DNA of 35,606 bases from a virus. The notes beneath the pieces are model-generated. The model saw only the letters and a program-made list of their open reading frames with translations, was not told where the DNA came from and did not search any database. Location: positions 1 through 35,606 of the IMG/VR virus record IMGVR_UViG_3300028654_000042; one strand, 5' to 3'. Both the position numbers and the translations under genes were made by a program. Numbering within the stretch: the stretch's first letter is position 1; the number at the start of each line of letters is the position of its first letter. This document shows, piece after piece, positions 29,212 through 35,606 of the stretch.

Positions 29212-30219
29212 TCAGTAGTCCAGTCCCGTCGAGGGCGGGCGGATGGCGAAGGCAGCGGCGTAGGCGGCAACCCGCTGGGCGTTCGTAAACACCTGATTGG
29301 CCGACTCTGACAGGTTCACCGCGCCCGTTCGATAGATGTCACCGCTGGCGTTGTTGAGCAGGACCGTGTTCTTGATCCCGCAGTTGACGGCGTTGTCCTG
29401 GTAGACCGCACCGTAGCCGGAGTCTGCGAACAGGCAACCGTTTACGAGCCCGTTCCTCGCCGTGATCCCCGCCGACTCCTGTCCTGCGAAGTAACCCGAA
29501 AGGGTGTTTCCGATGGCGCGAGCACCGACAACCGTCATCCCATCGTTGCCGTTGTCACCGATCCCCCGATAGTTCCCGTTGAAGGTCCCCCGAGTGACCT
29601 TGGCGCCCATCGAGGGATTGCCCGTCTGCTGGTTCTCGAAGAACGCGCCATACCGCATGTTGCCGATTGCCACGCAGTCGATCAACTCGCACGTTTCGTT
29701 CGGAGTCGCACCCGTGCCAATCCCGAACCCGGAGCACCCCGGCGATGACGTGGTGCCGAGTCGTCCACAACCGATGGCGACGCACTCGATGAACTTCGTG
29801 TCGGTCAGGAAGTCGCAACCCAGCCCGGTCGTCGGCGTGTTGTACGCGACGACGCGGTAGAACGTGGCACGGAGCATATGCGTGATGTAGATGGCCTTGG
29901 CGGTCACGGCAGAGGCAGAGCCATCAACTAGGAACCCGGAGAACGTGATATCCGTTCCCGGCGCGTTGGCAGTGAAGCCATACTCGATGGCCGATGTACA
30001 GCTCGGCCCCATGATGAGGACGCTGGCCCCCGCTCCGTAGCCGACGAGGCTCACCTTGTCGGCCCATCCCAACCCGGACGCGATGAAGCATCGCCCTGGG
30101 AGCAGGACGGTTCCGCCACCGGCTCCCGAGGCGGCGTTGATCGCCGCCTGTATGGCGCCGTGGTCGTTGGTCACACCATCGACGACTGCGCCATAAGAGC
30201 GGGGATCATAGACGGTCAT
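29212..30219 (-). CDS. Tailspike or virion glycan-binding protein, pectate-lyase fold
   Basis: 335 residues from ATG 30219, chosen at the ATGA overlap. The start YGAVVDGVTNDHGAIQAAINAA is the Pectate-lyase-3 opening, and the body is built of regular short strands with Asn/Gly/Cys turns (FIECVAIGCGRLG, CELIDCVAIGN, GTFNGNYRGIGDNGNDGMTVVGARAIGN), a right-handed beta-helix. Such proteins bind or cut host polysaccharides. It is unusual here because it lies in the head block, between portal and protease. Confidence 0.75.
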   Translation of the reverse strand: MTVYDPRSYGAVVDGVTNDHGAIQAAINAASGAGGGTVLLPGRCFIASGLGWADKVSLVGYGAGASVLIMGPSCTSAIEYGFTANAPGTDITFSGFLVDGSASAVTAKAIYITHMLRATFYRVVAYNTPTTGLGCDFLTDTKFIECVAIGCGRLGTTSSPGCSGFGIGTGATPNETCELIDCVAIGNMRYGAFFENQQTGNPSMGAKVTRGTFNGNYRGIGDNGNDGMTVVGARAIGNTLSGYFAGQESAGITARNGLVNGCLFADSGYGAVYQDNAVNCGIKNTVLLNNASGDIYRTGAVNLSESANQVFTNAQRVAAYAAAFAIRPPSTGLDY

Positions 30220-30713
30220 GCAGAGAACCAGATCAGGTACAAACGGTCGGGCGCGTTTGTGACAGGCGTGACGTTCAGCGGAAGCGGGAAGCTTGTCAAC
30301 GTTCGGTACATATAGCCGGGGACATTGAAGCCCGGCAGGGAACCGCCCGTCCAGAATGATGAGGCGGTGGTGTCGGGGCAGAAAGCCGCCCAATACACCT
30401 GCCCCGGCATCAACGTACAGGGTGCTGTCAGGGCTATCGTCTGAACGGCCCCAGCCCCTCCGCAAGCCGTTGAGCCTGTCGAGGCCAGTCGCTTCCCGGT
30501 GTTGTCGTAAATGCCGATGTCTACGTTGCCGCTCTGTGTTGCGACCATGACGCTAGCGTGACCGACCGTGACGGCGCTCGGGACAGTGAAGCCGTAGAAC
30601 AGCGCCTTGCTAGCCGTGGCCGGGCCGACGGCGGTCACAGCGTTCTGTGGGGTAAATGGCCCAACCCACAATCCAGGTGCCGGGGCTGCGCTGATCGGTC
30701 CGACGCCGCTCAT
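30216..30713 (-). CDS. 165-residue beta-rich virion protein
   Basis: ATGA-coupled start (MSGVGPISAAPAP). Many beta strands, AVTVGHASVMVATQSGNVDIGIYD and CTLMPGQVYWAAFCPDT, two Cys, ending LYLIWFSA, the style of carbohydrate-binding or decoration domains. Next to the tailspike. Family not known to me. Confidence 0.6.
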   Translation of the reverse strand: MSGVGPISAAPAPGLWVGPFTPQNAVTAVGPATASKALFYGFTVPSAVTVGHASVMVATQSGNVDIGIYDNTGKRLASTGSTACGGAGAVQTIALTAPCTLMPGQVYWAAFCPDTTASSFWTGGSLPGFNVPGYMYRTLTSFPLPLNVTPVTNAPDRLYLIWFSA

Positions 30714-31099
30714 GCCGCCACCTCGCAGGTGCCGACATAGCAGCCAGTTGCCGTCGCGCGGGCATAGAGGACGACTGCCGCCGCGAGAGAGATCGGGACG
30801 GACTGGCCGGCCAGAAGGTAGAAGCCGTCCCCCGCGCCGGGAGCCGCACCGAGCACGCGCGCCGTGATCGCGGCAGAACCGATGAAGATGGGGAGCGCGT
30901 TTCCTTCCCACGCCTGCACGAGCAGCGTGGCGCGCCCGGCGAGCGGCGTGGCGGGGATGGCCGTGGCCGACGCTGCGACGGCGGTCCACGTCGTGAGGAT
31001 GCCGCCACTGAGGCCGGGCTGCGAGACGGGGATGGCCGTACTGCCGGAGACGAGCAGGCCGCCGTCTGCGCCGATGGGCATGTTGCCAGTGGTAGTCAT
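30710..31099 (-). CDS. 129-residue Gly/Ala-rich virion protein
   Basis: ATGA-coupled. MTTTGNMPIGADGGLLVSGS is a low-complexity start; strands TLLVQAWEGNALPIFIGSAAITARVLG follow, with GDGFYLLAGQSVPISLAAAVVLYARATATGC as closing strands. All-beta and Ala-rich, probably structural or decorating. No family known. Confidence 0.6.
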   Translation of the reverse strand: MTTTGNMPIGADGGLLVSGSTAIPVSQPGLSGGILTTWTAVAASATAIPATPLAGRATLLVQAWEGNALPIFIGSAAITARVLGAAPGAGDGFYLLAGQSVPISLAAAVVLYARATATGCYVGTCEVAA

Positions 31100-31482
31100 G
31101 CGGCTCTCCTCACGTAGTCATCGGCCAGCCCTAGCAGCCAGTCGTCCTCTTCGAGTTGGCGTTGATGATCGAGCACGGCGGCCATCGCCACGGTGATGAC
31201 GGCCTGCGCCTCGGCGCGGACCTTCTCGCGGTGCCGCTTGCGATCCCGCTCACGGCGTGCGTAGGCCGCGTCCGCCTCTTCCGGCGATGGGACGAAGACG
31301 AGCATCCGGCCGCCGGTGACTGCGGCGTAGGTAGAAGCCGTGCCCGCGATGGCGACGGAAGGCGTAGCGACGGCGCCAGCCGCCGCGAACGTCTCGGAAG
31401 CCTGGCCCGCGACAGCGACGCCAGAGGCAACGTCACCGCTGCCGATGACCTCTGTCGCAAACCAGAACTCCCAGGAGTACAT
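31096..31482 (-). CDS. 128-residue hypothetical protein with charged C-terminal helix
   Basis: ATG 31482 is three bases after the previous stop. The N-terminal 65 residues are hydrophobic, Ala/Gly/Val-rich (SGVAVAGQASETFAAAGAVATPSVAIAGTA), the rest a strongly charged helix (DAAYARRERDRKRHREKVRAEAQAVIT). Unclear family; possible virion assembly factor. Confidence 0.6.
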   Translation of the reverse strand: MYSWEFWFATEVIGSGDVASGVAVAGQASETFAAAGAVATPSVAIAGTASTYAAVTGGRMLVFVPSPEEADAAYARRERDRKRHREKVRAEAQAVITVAMAAVLDHQRQLEEDDWLLGLADDYVRRAA

Positions 31483-31485
31483 GGG

Positions 31486-32082
31486 TCAGTCCACTCCGGC
31501 CCACAGGCACTGGACGATGGTCGTGAGCGCGCCGGCCGGGTTCGGCGCGGCAGCGGTGAGGCTCGAACTGGAAGTGGCTGCGAGGATCGGCGCGACGCTG
31601 GCGACGCCTCCGAGGTTCGTCGTCACGCCGGAGGTGAGGTTGAGCAGCGTCGGCACGGTGGATGCCGTGACGTTGATACCGAGATAGTAGAGGCCGGTGT
31701 ACGGGATCACGACCGGCGCCGTGAGCGCCTGTCGGAAGGACAGGCTGGCGCCGAACGCCGCCGCCGTGGTGTTATCCGTGGACTGCGCCAGCAGCGCGAG
31801 CGTGTCGGCGCGGTAGATGGCATACCAGAGGTGCGTGCCGGTGGCCTCGGCCGTGGCCCCGCTCATGAACGTGATTGCGTTGACGGTCTGACCCTGCGCC
31901 AGCCAGATGCCGGTCATGGTCAGGGTGCCCGAGGTGGGCGCCCACGCCGCGCTGATCGCCAGCCGACGATCGAAGGTCTGGAAGGCGACGGGCGGGATGC
32001 CCGCCGCCGTGCTGACTAGGGTCTGGGCGCCGCTCGCCGCCATTGCGAGGGCGTTGGCATCTTCGGAAGCGGAAGTGCTCAT
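31486..32082 (-). CDS. 198-residue beta-rich virion protein
   Basis: ATG 32082 overlaps the previous TGA (TGATG); an upstream extension to 32517 reads through the previous gene and is rejected. Beta strands and Thr-rich loops: STSASEDANALAMAASGAQTL, GTHLWYAIYRADTLALLAQS, IPYTGLYYLGINVTAS. This composition fits a decoration or spike-associated virion protein. No family recognised. Confidence 0.6.
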   Translation of the reverse strand: MSTSASEDANALAMAASGAQTLVSTAAGIPPVAFQTFDRRLAISAAWAPTSGTLTMTGIWLAQGQTVNAITFMSGATAEATGTHLWYAIYRADTLALLAQSTDNTTAAAFGASLSFRQALTAPVVIPYTGLYYLGINVTASTVPTLLNLTSGVTTNLGGVASVAPILAATSSSSLTAAAPNPAGALTTIVQCLWAGVD

Positions 32083-32771
32083 CAGAAGTTCACAGCCTCC
32101 ACCCACTCCATCGTGACGGTCATGAACCAGGTGCCGGTCGCGGCCGGGGTGTAGGTGCGGATGGCGAGCGTATCGCCGCTGTTGAGGGTCAACGGATGAT
32201 CGCCGGCGGGCGTCGTCTCGAAGAGGATCATCTGAGGCGACTGTGCGAGGGTGGCGTTCGGGGCGCCGGCGCAGATGCCGATACCGATCGCCTCGAGCGT
32301 CTGCCCGGTGGCAGCCGTCAGAGCGGCGGTGGTAGCGATGCGGATCTCGCCAGAGGTAGCGAAGCCGGTTGCGGCCATGGAAGTGCGCATCCGGTTCGAG
32401 ACGCTGTTCGGCGCCAGCGCCGTCCCGCCCGAGCCGTTCGCCGTCGAGCCATGCCCGACGATGAGCTGGAGCGGACATCCGATCGTCGTGGCAGCGAAGC
32501 CGGTCCCGGTGGAGCACTGGACGAGGATGCGCTGGAGCAGGAAGAGCTTGCTCGGGTCGGCCCAGCGAACCTGGAATACCTGCGCGAGCGAGGCGATGCC
32601 GGCCGCCATCGTGCCGGTCATCGTGCTGATCTTGTAATGGCCGCCGATCGTGCCGCCGGCGCTCGGCGTGTACTCGATCGGACGGAGGCTGACGCGGAGC
32701 GTGCCCGACGTGGGGTCTACCTGGGCCGGTTCATCCGCGTTCGGCCCGAAGCCATAGATCTGCGTGTCCAT
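32082..32771 (-). CDS. 229-residue beta-rich virion protein
   Basis: Starts MDTQIYGFGPNADEPAQVD with GGAAGGTAGG upstream. Thr/Ala-rich, all-beta pattern (GTLRVSLRPIEYTPSAGG, GDTLAIRTYTPAATGTWFMTVTMEW). Its position directly after the 83-residue gene and its style suggest one of a group of head-associated structural proteins. No named family. Confidence 0.6.
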   Translation of the reverse strand: MDTQIYGFGPNADEPAQVDPTSGTLRVSLRPIEYTPSAGGTIGGHYKISTMTGTMAAGIASLAQVFQVRWADPSKLFLLQRILVQCSTGTGFAATTIGCPLQLIVGHGSTANGSGGTALAPNSVSNRMRTSMAATGFATSGEIRIATTAALTAATGQTLEAIGIGICAGAPNATLAQSPQMILFETTPAGDHPLTLNSGDTLAIRTYTPAATGTWFMTVTMEWVEAVNF

Positions 32772-32776
32772 TGGTC

Positions 32777-33028
32777 CTACCTTCCTAGCACTGAGATGAG
32801 AATGTCCAGACGGTCACGGATGTCCTTCAGCAAGGTCACCTCGTCATCATTGGCGACGGCGAGCTTGCCGCGCACGCTCCCCACAAGGCTGCCGTCTGGA
32901 CCCGCGAGCACGACGGCTTGGATGAGCGAAGTCGTGCCATCGGAAAGAGTGACCGGGAAGGCCACCATGAGGTTCTTGTTCGCCGGCGTGACATCCGGCG
33001 GGAGTTGGATCGGGGTGTTCGTGGTCAT
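32777..33028 (-). CDS. 83-residue hypothetical virion protein
   Basis: ATGA-coupled. MTTNTPIQLPPDVTPANKNLM, then a strand-rich middle and a C-terminal amphipathic helix (DEVTLLKDIRDRLDILISVL). It could be a small trimerising structural protein. Family not recognised. Confidence 0.6.
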   Translation of the reverse strand: MTTNTPIQLPPDVTPANKNLMVAFPVTLSDGTTSLIQAVVLAGPDGSLVGSVRGKLAVANDDEVTLLKDIRDRLDILISVLGR

Positions 33029-33429
33029 TCGGTCACCGTGAAGGTGAGCGCCGACACGGAGACGTAGGCGCCCTGCACGATCGTCGTGGCGGCCATGTTG
33101 ATGTTATTGCCGCTCGTCAGGCCCACCGAGCCGTCGAAGAGCGCCGTGATGCCGTCGCTCTCGAAGACGCGGAACCACTGCGCCGTGCCGCCCGCCACCG
33201 CTTGTGCGGACGTGATCGCGGCGGCCGTGATGACGCCAGCGTTCGGCGCACCGAAGGCGGACGCGGCGAGGGTCAGCGTAGCAAGCAGCGTCGAGCCGGA
33301 GGCGTCACCGTTCGCGTTGGCCGGTTGCGTGCCCTGGTAGATCGCCAGCGTCCCGCTGTTCGCCAGCGTCCCGATCGCAACGGCGGAGGCGTTGGCGCTG
33401 GTATCGGAGAGGTGGGGGTTCAGCGCCAT
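33025..33429 (-). CDS. 134-residue putative virion decoration protein
   Basis: Starts MALNPHLSDTSANASAVAI at a TGATG overlap with the portal fusion. Contains LAIYQGTQPANANGD and LLATLTLAASAFGAPNAG, then FRVFESDGITALFDGSVG; this matches a recurrent phage structural-protein pattern (IYxGxxPAxAxxxxGxLLAxL) found near head genes. Role in capsid or head decoration is inferred. Confidence 0.65.
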   Translation of the reverse strand: MALNPHLSDTSANASAVAIGTLANSGTLAIYQGTQPANANGDASGSTLLATLTLAASAFGAPNAGVITAAAITSAQAVAGGTAQWFRVFESDGITALFDGSVGLTSGNNINMAATTIVQGAYVSVSALTFTVTE

Positions 33430-35606
33430 CAGACCTCCTCGTCTCTCACTTCGATGATATTGCCGTCGGCGTCACGCTTGACGACCCTGCGCATCGCCTT
33501 CACTTCGGGCGGCGGCACGTTGACGATCGGCGCGGCCACGTTGACCACGGGCGCCGGGACGTGGATGTCGGGCGGGGTGTAGTTGACGGTGATCGGCTGG
33601 CTGGCCTGCGCCTTAACGGCGTCCGCGAACTTGCCGACCATGCCGACGAGCTCCTGCCGGCTCGCCGTCTCATCCTCCTGGATCGCTCGCAGGAACTCAG
33701 CGGCCTTGTCTGCGCGCACGGACTCCCTCACGATCCCGGCCTTGCCGTAGTCCTCTGCCGAGCCGATCACGGGCAGAAAGTCGCGGGTGCAGTTGGGGTG
33801 GCCCAGCTCGTCCGGCGCGTCATCGATCGGCACGGTCACGTCGGCCCACGGCGCGCAGATGTCATCCTCGTCGCCGTCGAGCACCTGGATCATCTCGATG
33901 CCGTTCTCGCCGTAGGAGCCGAGCGCGGCGGCGTTGTAGGCCGTGCCGAGCTCCGTCCGGGCGATCAACTCGGCGCGGTATTCATCGAAGCCGGACGCCG
34001 CCTCGATGCTGTCGCCCAGCTCGGCCGGGCTCATGCCCTTCTCGATGCCGTCCGCGACGAGCTTCTGGATCATGTCCTTGGTCGTGGCGTTGATCCCCGT
34101 CACCCGCGCGGCGCCCTTCGTGAGCACCGTCTGGACGGCGCCAGCGGAGTACAGGCCGAGCGATCCTGCCGCCTGCGTCGCGGCGATGTCAGCGAGGTCC
34201 GTCAGGACGCCCGTGACGACGCCCGGCTTCGGCTTGACTGGACCGGCCTTGCGGCCGGCGAGCACCGTTGCCTGGATGTGCGCGTCCACCTGCTCGGCGG
34301 CGCCCAAGAGCGACGGGCGCAGCGCGGCGGTCATCGCGTCGTCCCACTTGGACGATGGCGGCCACCAGATCGAGGCGTCCTTCGGGTGGCTGGCGATCGT
34401 ATCGAAGTTGGTCCGCACGCGGCTCACGATGTCCCGCTTCTGCTGATCGAGCACGAGCGAGACGGCGGCACGGAGTTGCGGCGATACGCGGGCCGTCAGG
34501 TTGTCTTTCAGCGTGCGCATGGACGCCTGGTATCCCGCGAGGTGGACCGGCGCGGCCTTGCCGGGTCCGCTGGGCGGCGTCGGGATCGTGTCGTCAACAG
34601 CGATGATGGCCGTCGTCCAGTCGGGGTCGCCCTCGCCCACGTAAGCGGGGATCTTCTTCAGCCCGGCGTTCTCCGCGGCCTTGGCGCCGTGCCAGCCATC
34701 GATCGGCTCATAACCGGGCTTGCCGATGACCTTCGTGTGGATGAGCACGATCGGCGGGATCGGGGCGCCGATGTTCAGCGCCGCCTCCTTGCCGGCCACG
34801 ATGCTTGGGTTGCGTGCGATCGGACGGCGCTCGGCGTTGACCTTCTTCATGGGAAAGCCGGGATCGAACTTCCAGTCGCCCTTGCCCACGAGTGCGAGGT
34901 CGGCGGGCTTCCACTGCTTGCGGAGCTGCCCTAGGACGGCCTCAGTGACATCGGGGCCTTTCGCCTTGACCGCAGCGCCAGTGACCGGCGCGGGCGGCGC
35001 TGAGCCCACCTGTGCGGCGCTGGGGGCCATCTTGACGCTGCCCGACTCCTCGCTCCAGTTGGGCGCCGTGACGGACTGCGCCTGGAACGTCGGCGCGGCC
35101 ATCGGCGGCTTCCCGATCGGCATCATGTTGATGCCCATCCAGATCTCCTGCCCGATCGGCTGGCCCGTCGGCCCGATCACCTTGTCGTCAAGCGGAGGCT
35201 GCCCGATCAGGTCGCGGCGCTCGTCATTCGTGAGCGCGATGAACTGCGCCTTCTGCACCTTGTCATAGCGCGGCGAGTCGTCATCGAACTCGGGCTCTTC
35301 GAGCACCAGCGTCGGCGCCCAGCCCATGTACGGCTCCCAGCGATTGAGCAGCGGCTGGATGCCCTCGGCCAGCTCCTCGAGGCGCGGATGGACGGCGTTC
35401 TGCCAGAGCGCCGCCTCGTCGTACTTGCGCACGTCGCCGCTGTTCAGTCCGGCTGCCGTGCTCCCGCCGACCTGCGAGAGCGGCACGCCCCACAGCGCCA
35501 GCAGGTCGTCGCGGTTCTTGGTCATGAGGTCGATGACCTGCATCTCGGCCATCGTCGCGGCGGTGCGAATGAAGTCCACCGGCGCTCGGGTCACCTGGAG
35601 GCGCCG
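33429..35606 (-). CDS. Portal protein fused to ParB-like and Mu F-like domains (partial, 5' end off window)
   Basis: The reading frame stays open to the right edge; the visible part (721 residues from an internal GTG at 35594) is the portal C terminus at about 1-160 (MTKNRDDLLALWGVPLSQVG, ALTNDERRDLIGQPPLDD), then a linker, then a ParB/Srx-like domain about 240-325 (PPIVLIHTKVIGKPGYEPIDGWHGAKAA), and a Mu F-like head-morphogenesis domain about 360-610 (ARTELGTAYNAAALGSYGENG, DICAPW, HPNCTRDFLPVI). The tail end is Pro/Val-rich. Portal forms the DNA-entry ring; Mu F domains act in head assembly and often carry an extra effector. Confidence 0.75.
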   Translation of the reverse strand, partial: RRLQVTRAPVDFIRTAATMAEMQVIDLMTKNRDDLLALWGVPLSQVGGSTAAGLNSGDVRKYDEAALWQNAVHPRLEELAEGIQPLLNRWEPYMGWAPTLVLEEPEFDDDSPRYDKVQKAQFIALTNDERRDLIGQPPLDDKVIGPTGQPIGQEIWMGINMMPIGKPPMAAPTFQAQSVTAPNWSEESGSVKMAPSAAQVGSAPPAPVTGAAVKAKGPDVTEAVLGQLRKQWKPADLALVGKGDWKFDPGFPMKKVNAERRPIARNPSIVAGKEAALNIGAPIPPIVLIHTKVIGKPGYEPIDGWHGAKAAENAGLKKIPAYVGEGDPDWTTAIIAVDDTIPTPPSGPGKAAPVHLAGYQASMRTLKDNLTARVSPQLRAAVSLVLDQQKRDIVSRVRTNFDTIASHPKDASIWWPPSSKWDDAMTAALRPSLLGAAEQVDAHIQATVLAGRKAGPVKPKPGVVTGVLTDLADIAATQAAGSLGLYSAGAVQTVLTKGAARVTGINATTKDMIQKLVADGIEKGMSPAELGDSIEAASGFDEYRAELIARTELGTAYNAAALGSYGENGIEMIQVLDGDEDDICAPWADVTVPIDDAPDELGHPNCTRDFLPVIGSAEDYGKAGIVRESVRADKAAEFLRAIQEDETASRQELVGMVGKFADAVKAQASQPITVNYTPPDIHVPAPVVNVAAPIVNVPPPEVKAMRRVVKRDADGNIIEVRDEEV

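Noticed and set aside
33561-34934. Plus-strand frame of 457 codons opposite the portal fusion, and similar long plus frames at 21290-22591 and 7243-8223
   Set aside because: High-GC shadows of strong minus-strand genes; Arg/Asp/His-rich with no domain.
1-35606. Integrase, attachment site, tRNA or origin of replication
   Set aside because: I looked for recombinase signatures, tRNA-like cloverleafs and iteron clusters and found none I could support; lysogeny is therefore not claimed despite the repressor.

Overview
The window is part of a high-GC, tailed bacteriophage (or prophage) with a siphovirus-type plan. Evidence is an HK97-like head set (portal fused to a Mu F-like domain, prohead protease, capsid), a tail tube protein, a tail-chaperone pair joined by a -1 frameshift, a tape measure of 656 residues and no sheath. 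Nearly every gene is on the minus strand, read from right to left, and most stop and start codons overlap (ATGA, GTGA or TGATG). The host cannot be named: high GC, ordinary Shine-Dalgarno sites and sigma70-like promoters fit many bacteria. I saw no integrase, terminase, tRNA or certain endolysin.

Right part, 35.6-26.2 kb: the truncated portal/ParB-like/Mu F fusion, six small beta-rich or unknown proteins, a pectate-lyase-fold tailspike, prohead protease, major capsid protein and a 59-residue protein. 24.9-20.4 kb holds four glycosyltransferases with one helix-turn-helix/zinc protein, then head-tail connector genes. 20.4-12.4 kb is the tail: completion proteins, tube, chaperones, tape measure, tip and two glycine-linker fibre proteins, closed by a strong terminator. 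12.4-2.3 kb is an early/replication block that opens with a Cro/CI-type repressor on a probably leaderless promoter. It includes a RecB-like nuclease, a helicase-methyltransferase fusion, a replication-initiator-like protein, a PolX-type nucleotidyltransferase, an RlpA-like exported protein with a zinc ribbon overprinted on it, and many small proteins. 2.3 kb to the left end is a module with its own promoter and holin-like genes.

The exception is the only plus-strand unit, 24.9-26.2 kb, between capsid and glycosyltransferases. A 254-residue protein with features suggestive of the RAMP/Cas7 fold is followed directly by about 400 bases of non-coding DNA. This DNA has two arrays of degenerate 5-base units (consensus G-K/B-Y-N-N, about 34 and 29 units) on either side of three back-to-back perfect or near-perfect hairpins, and it ends in a 10-bp hairpin. 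The leader of the protein gene carries three copies of GGTTCAGTC, two direct and one inverted, that can form mutually exclusive RNA structures, one covering the ribosome site. I read this as a self-contained protein plus structured-RNA cassette. It is the most likely new system in the window. Its function is unknown and the RAMP assignment is inference from motifs.
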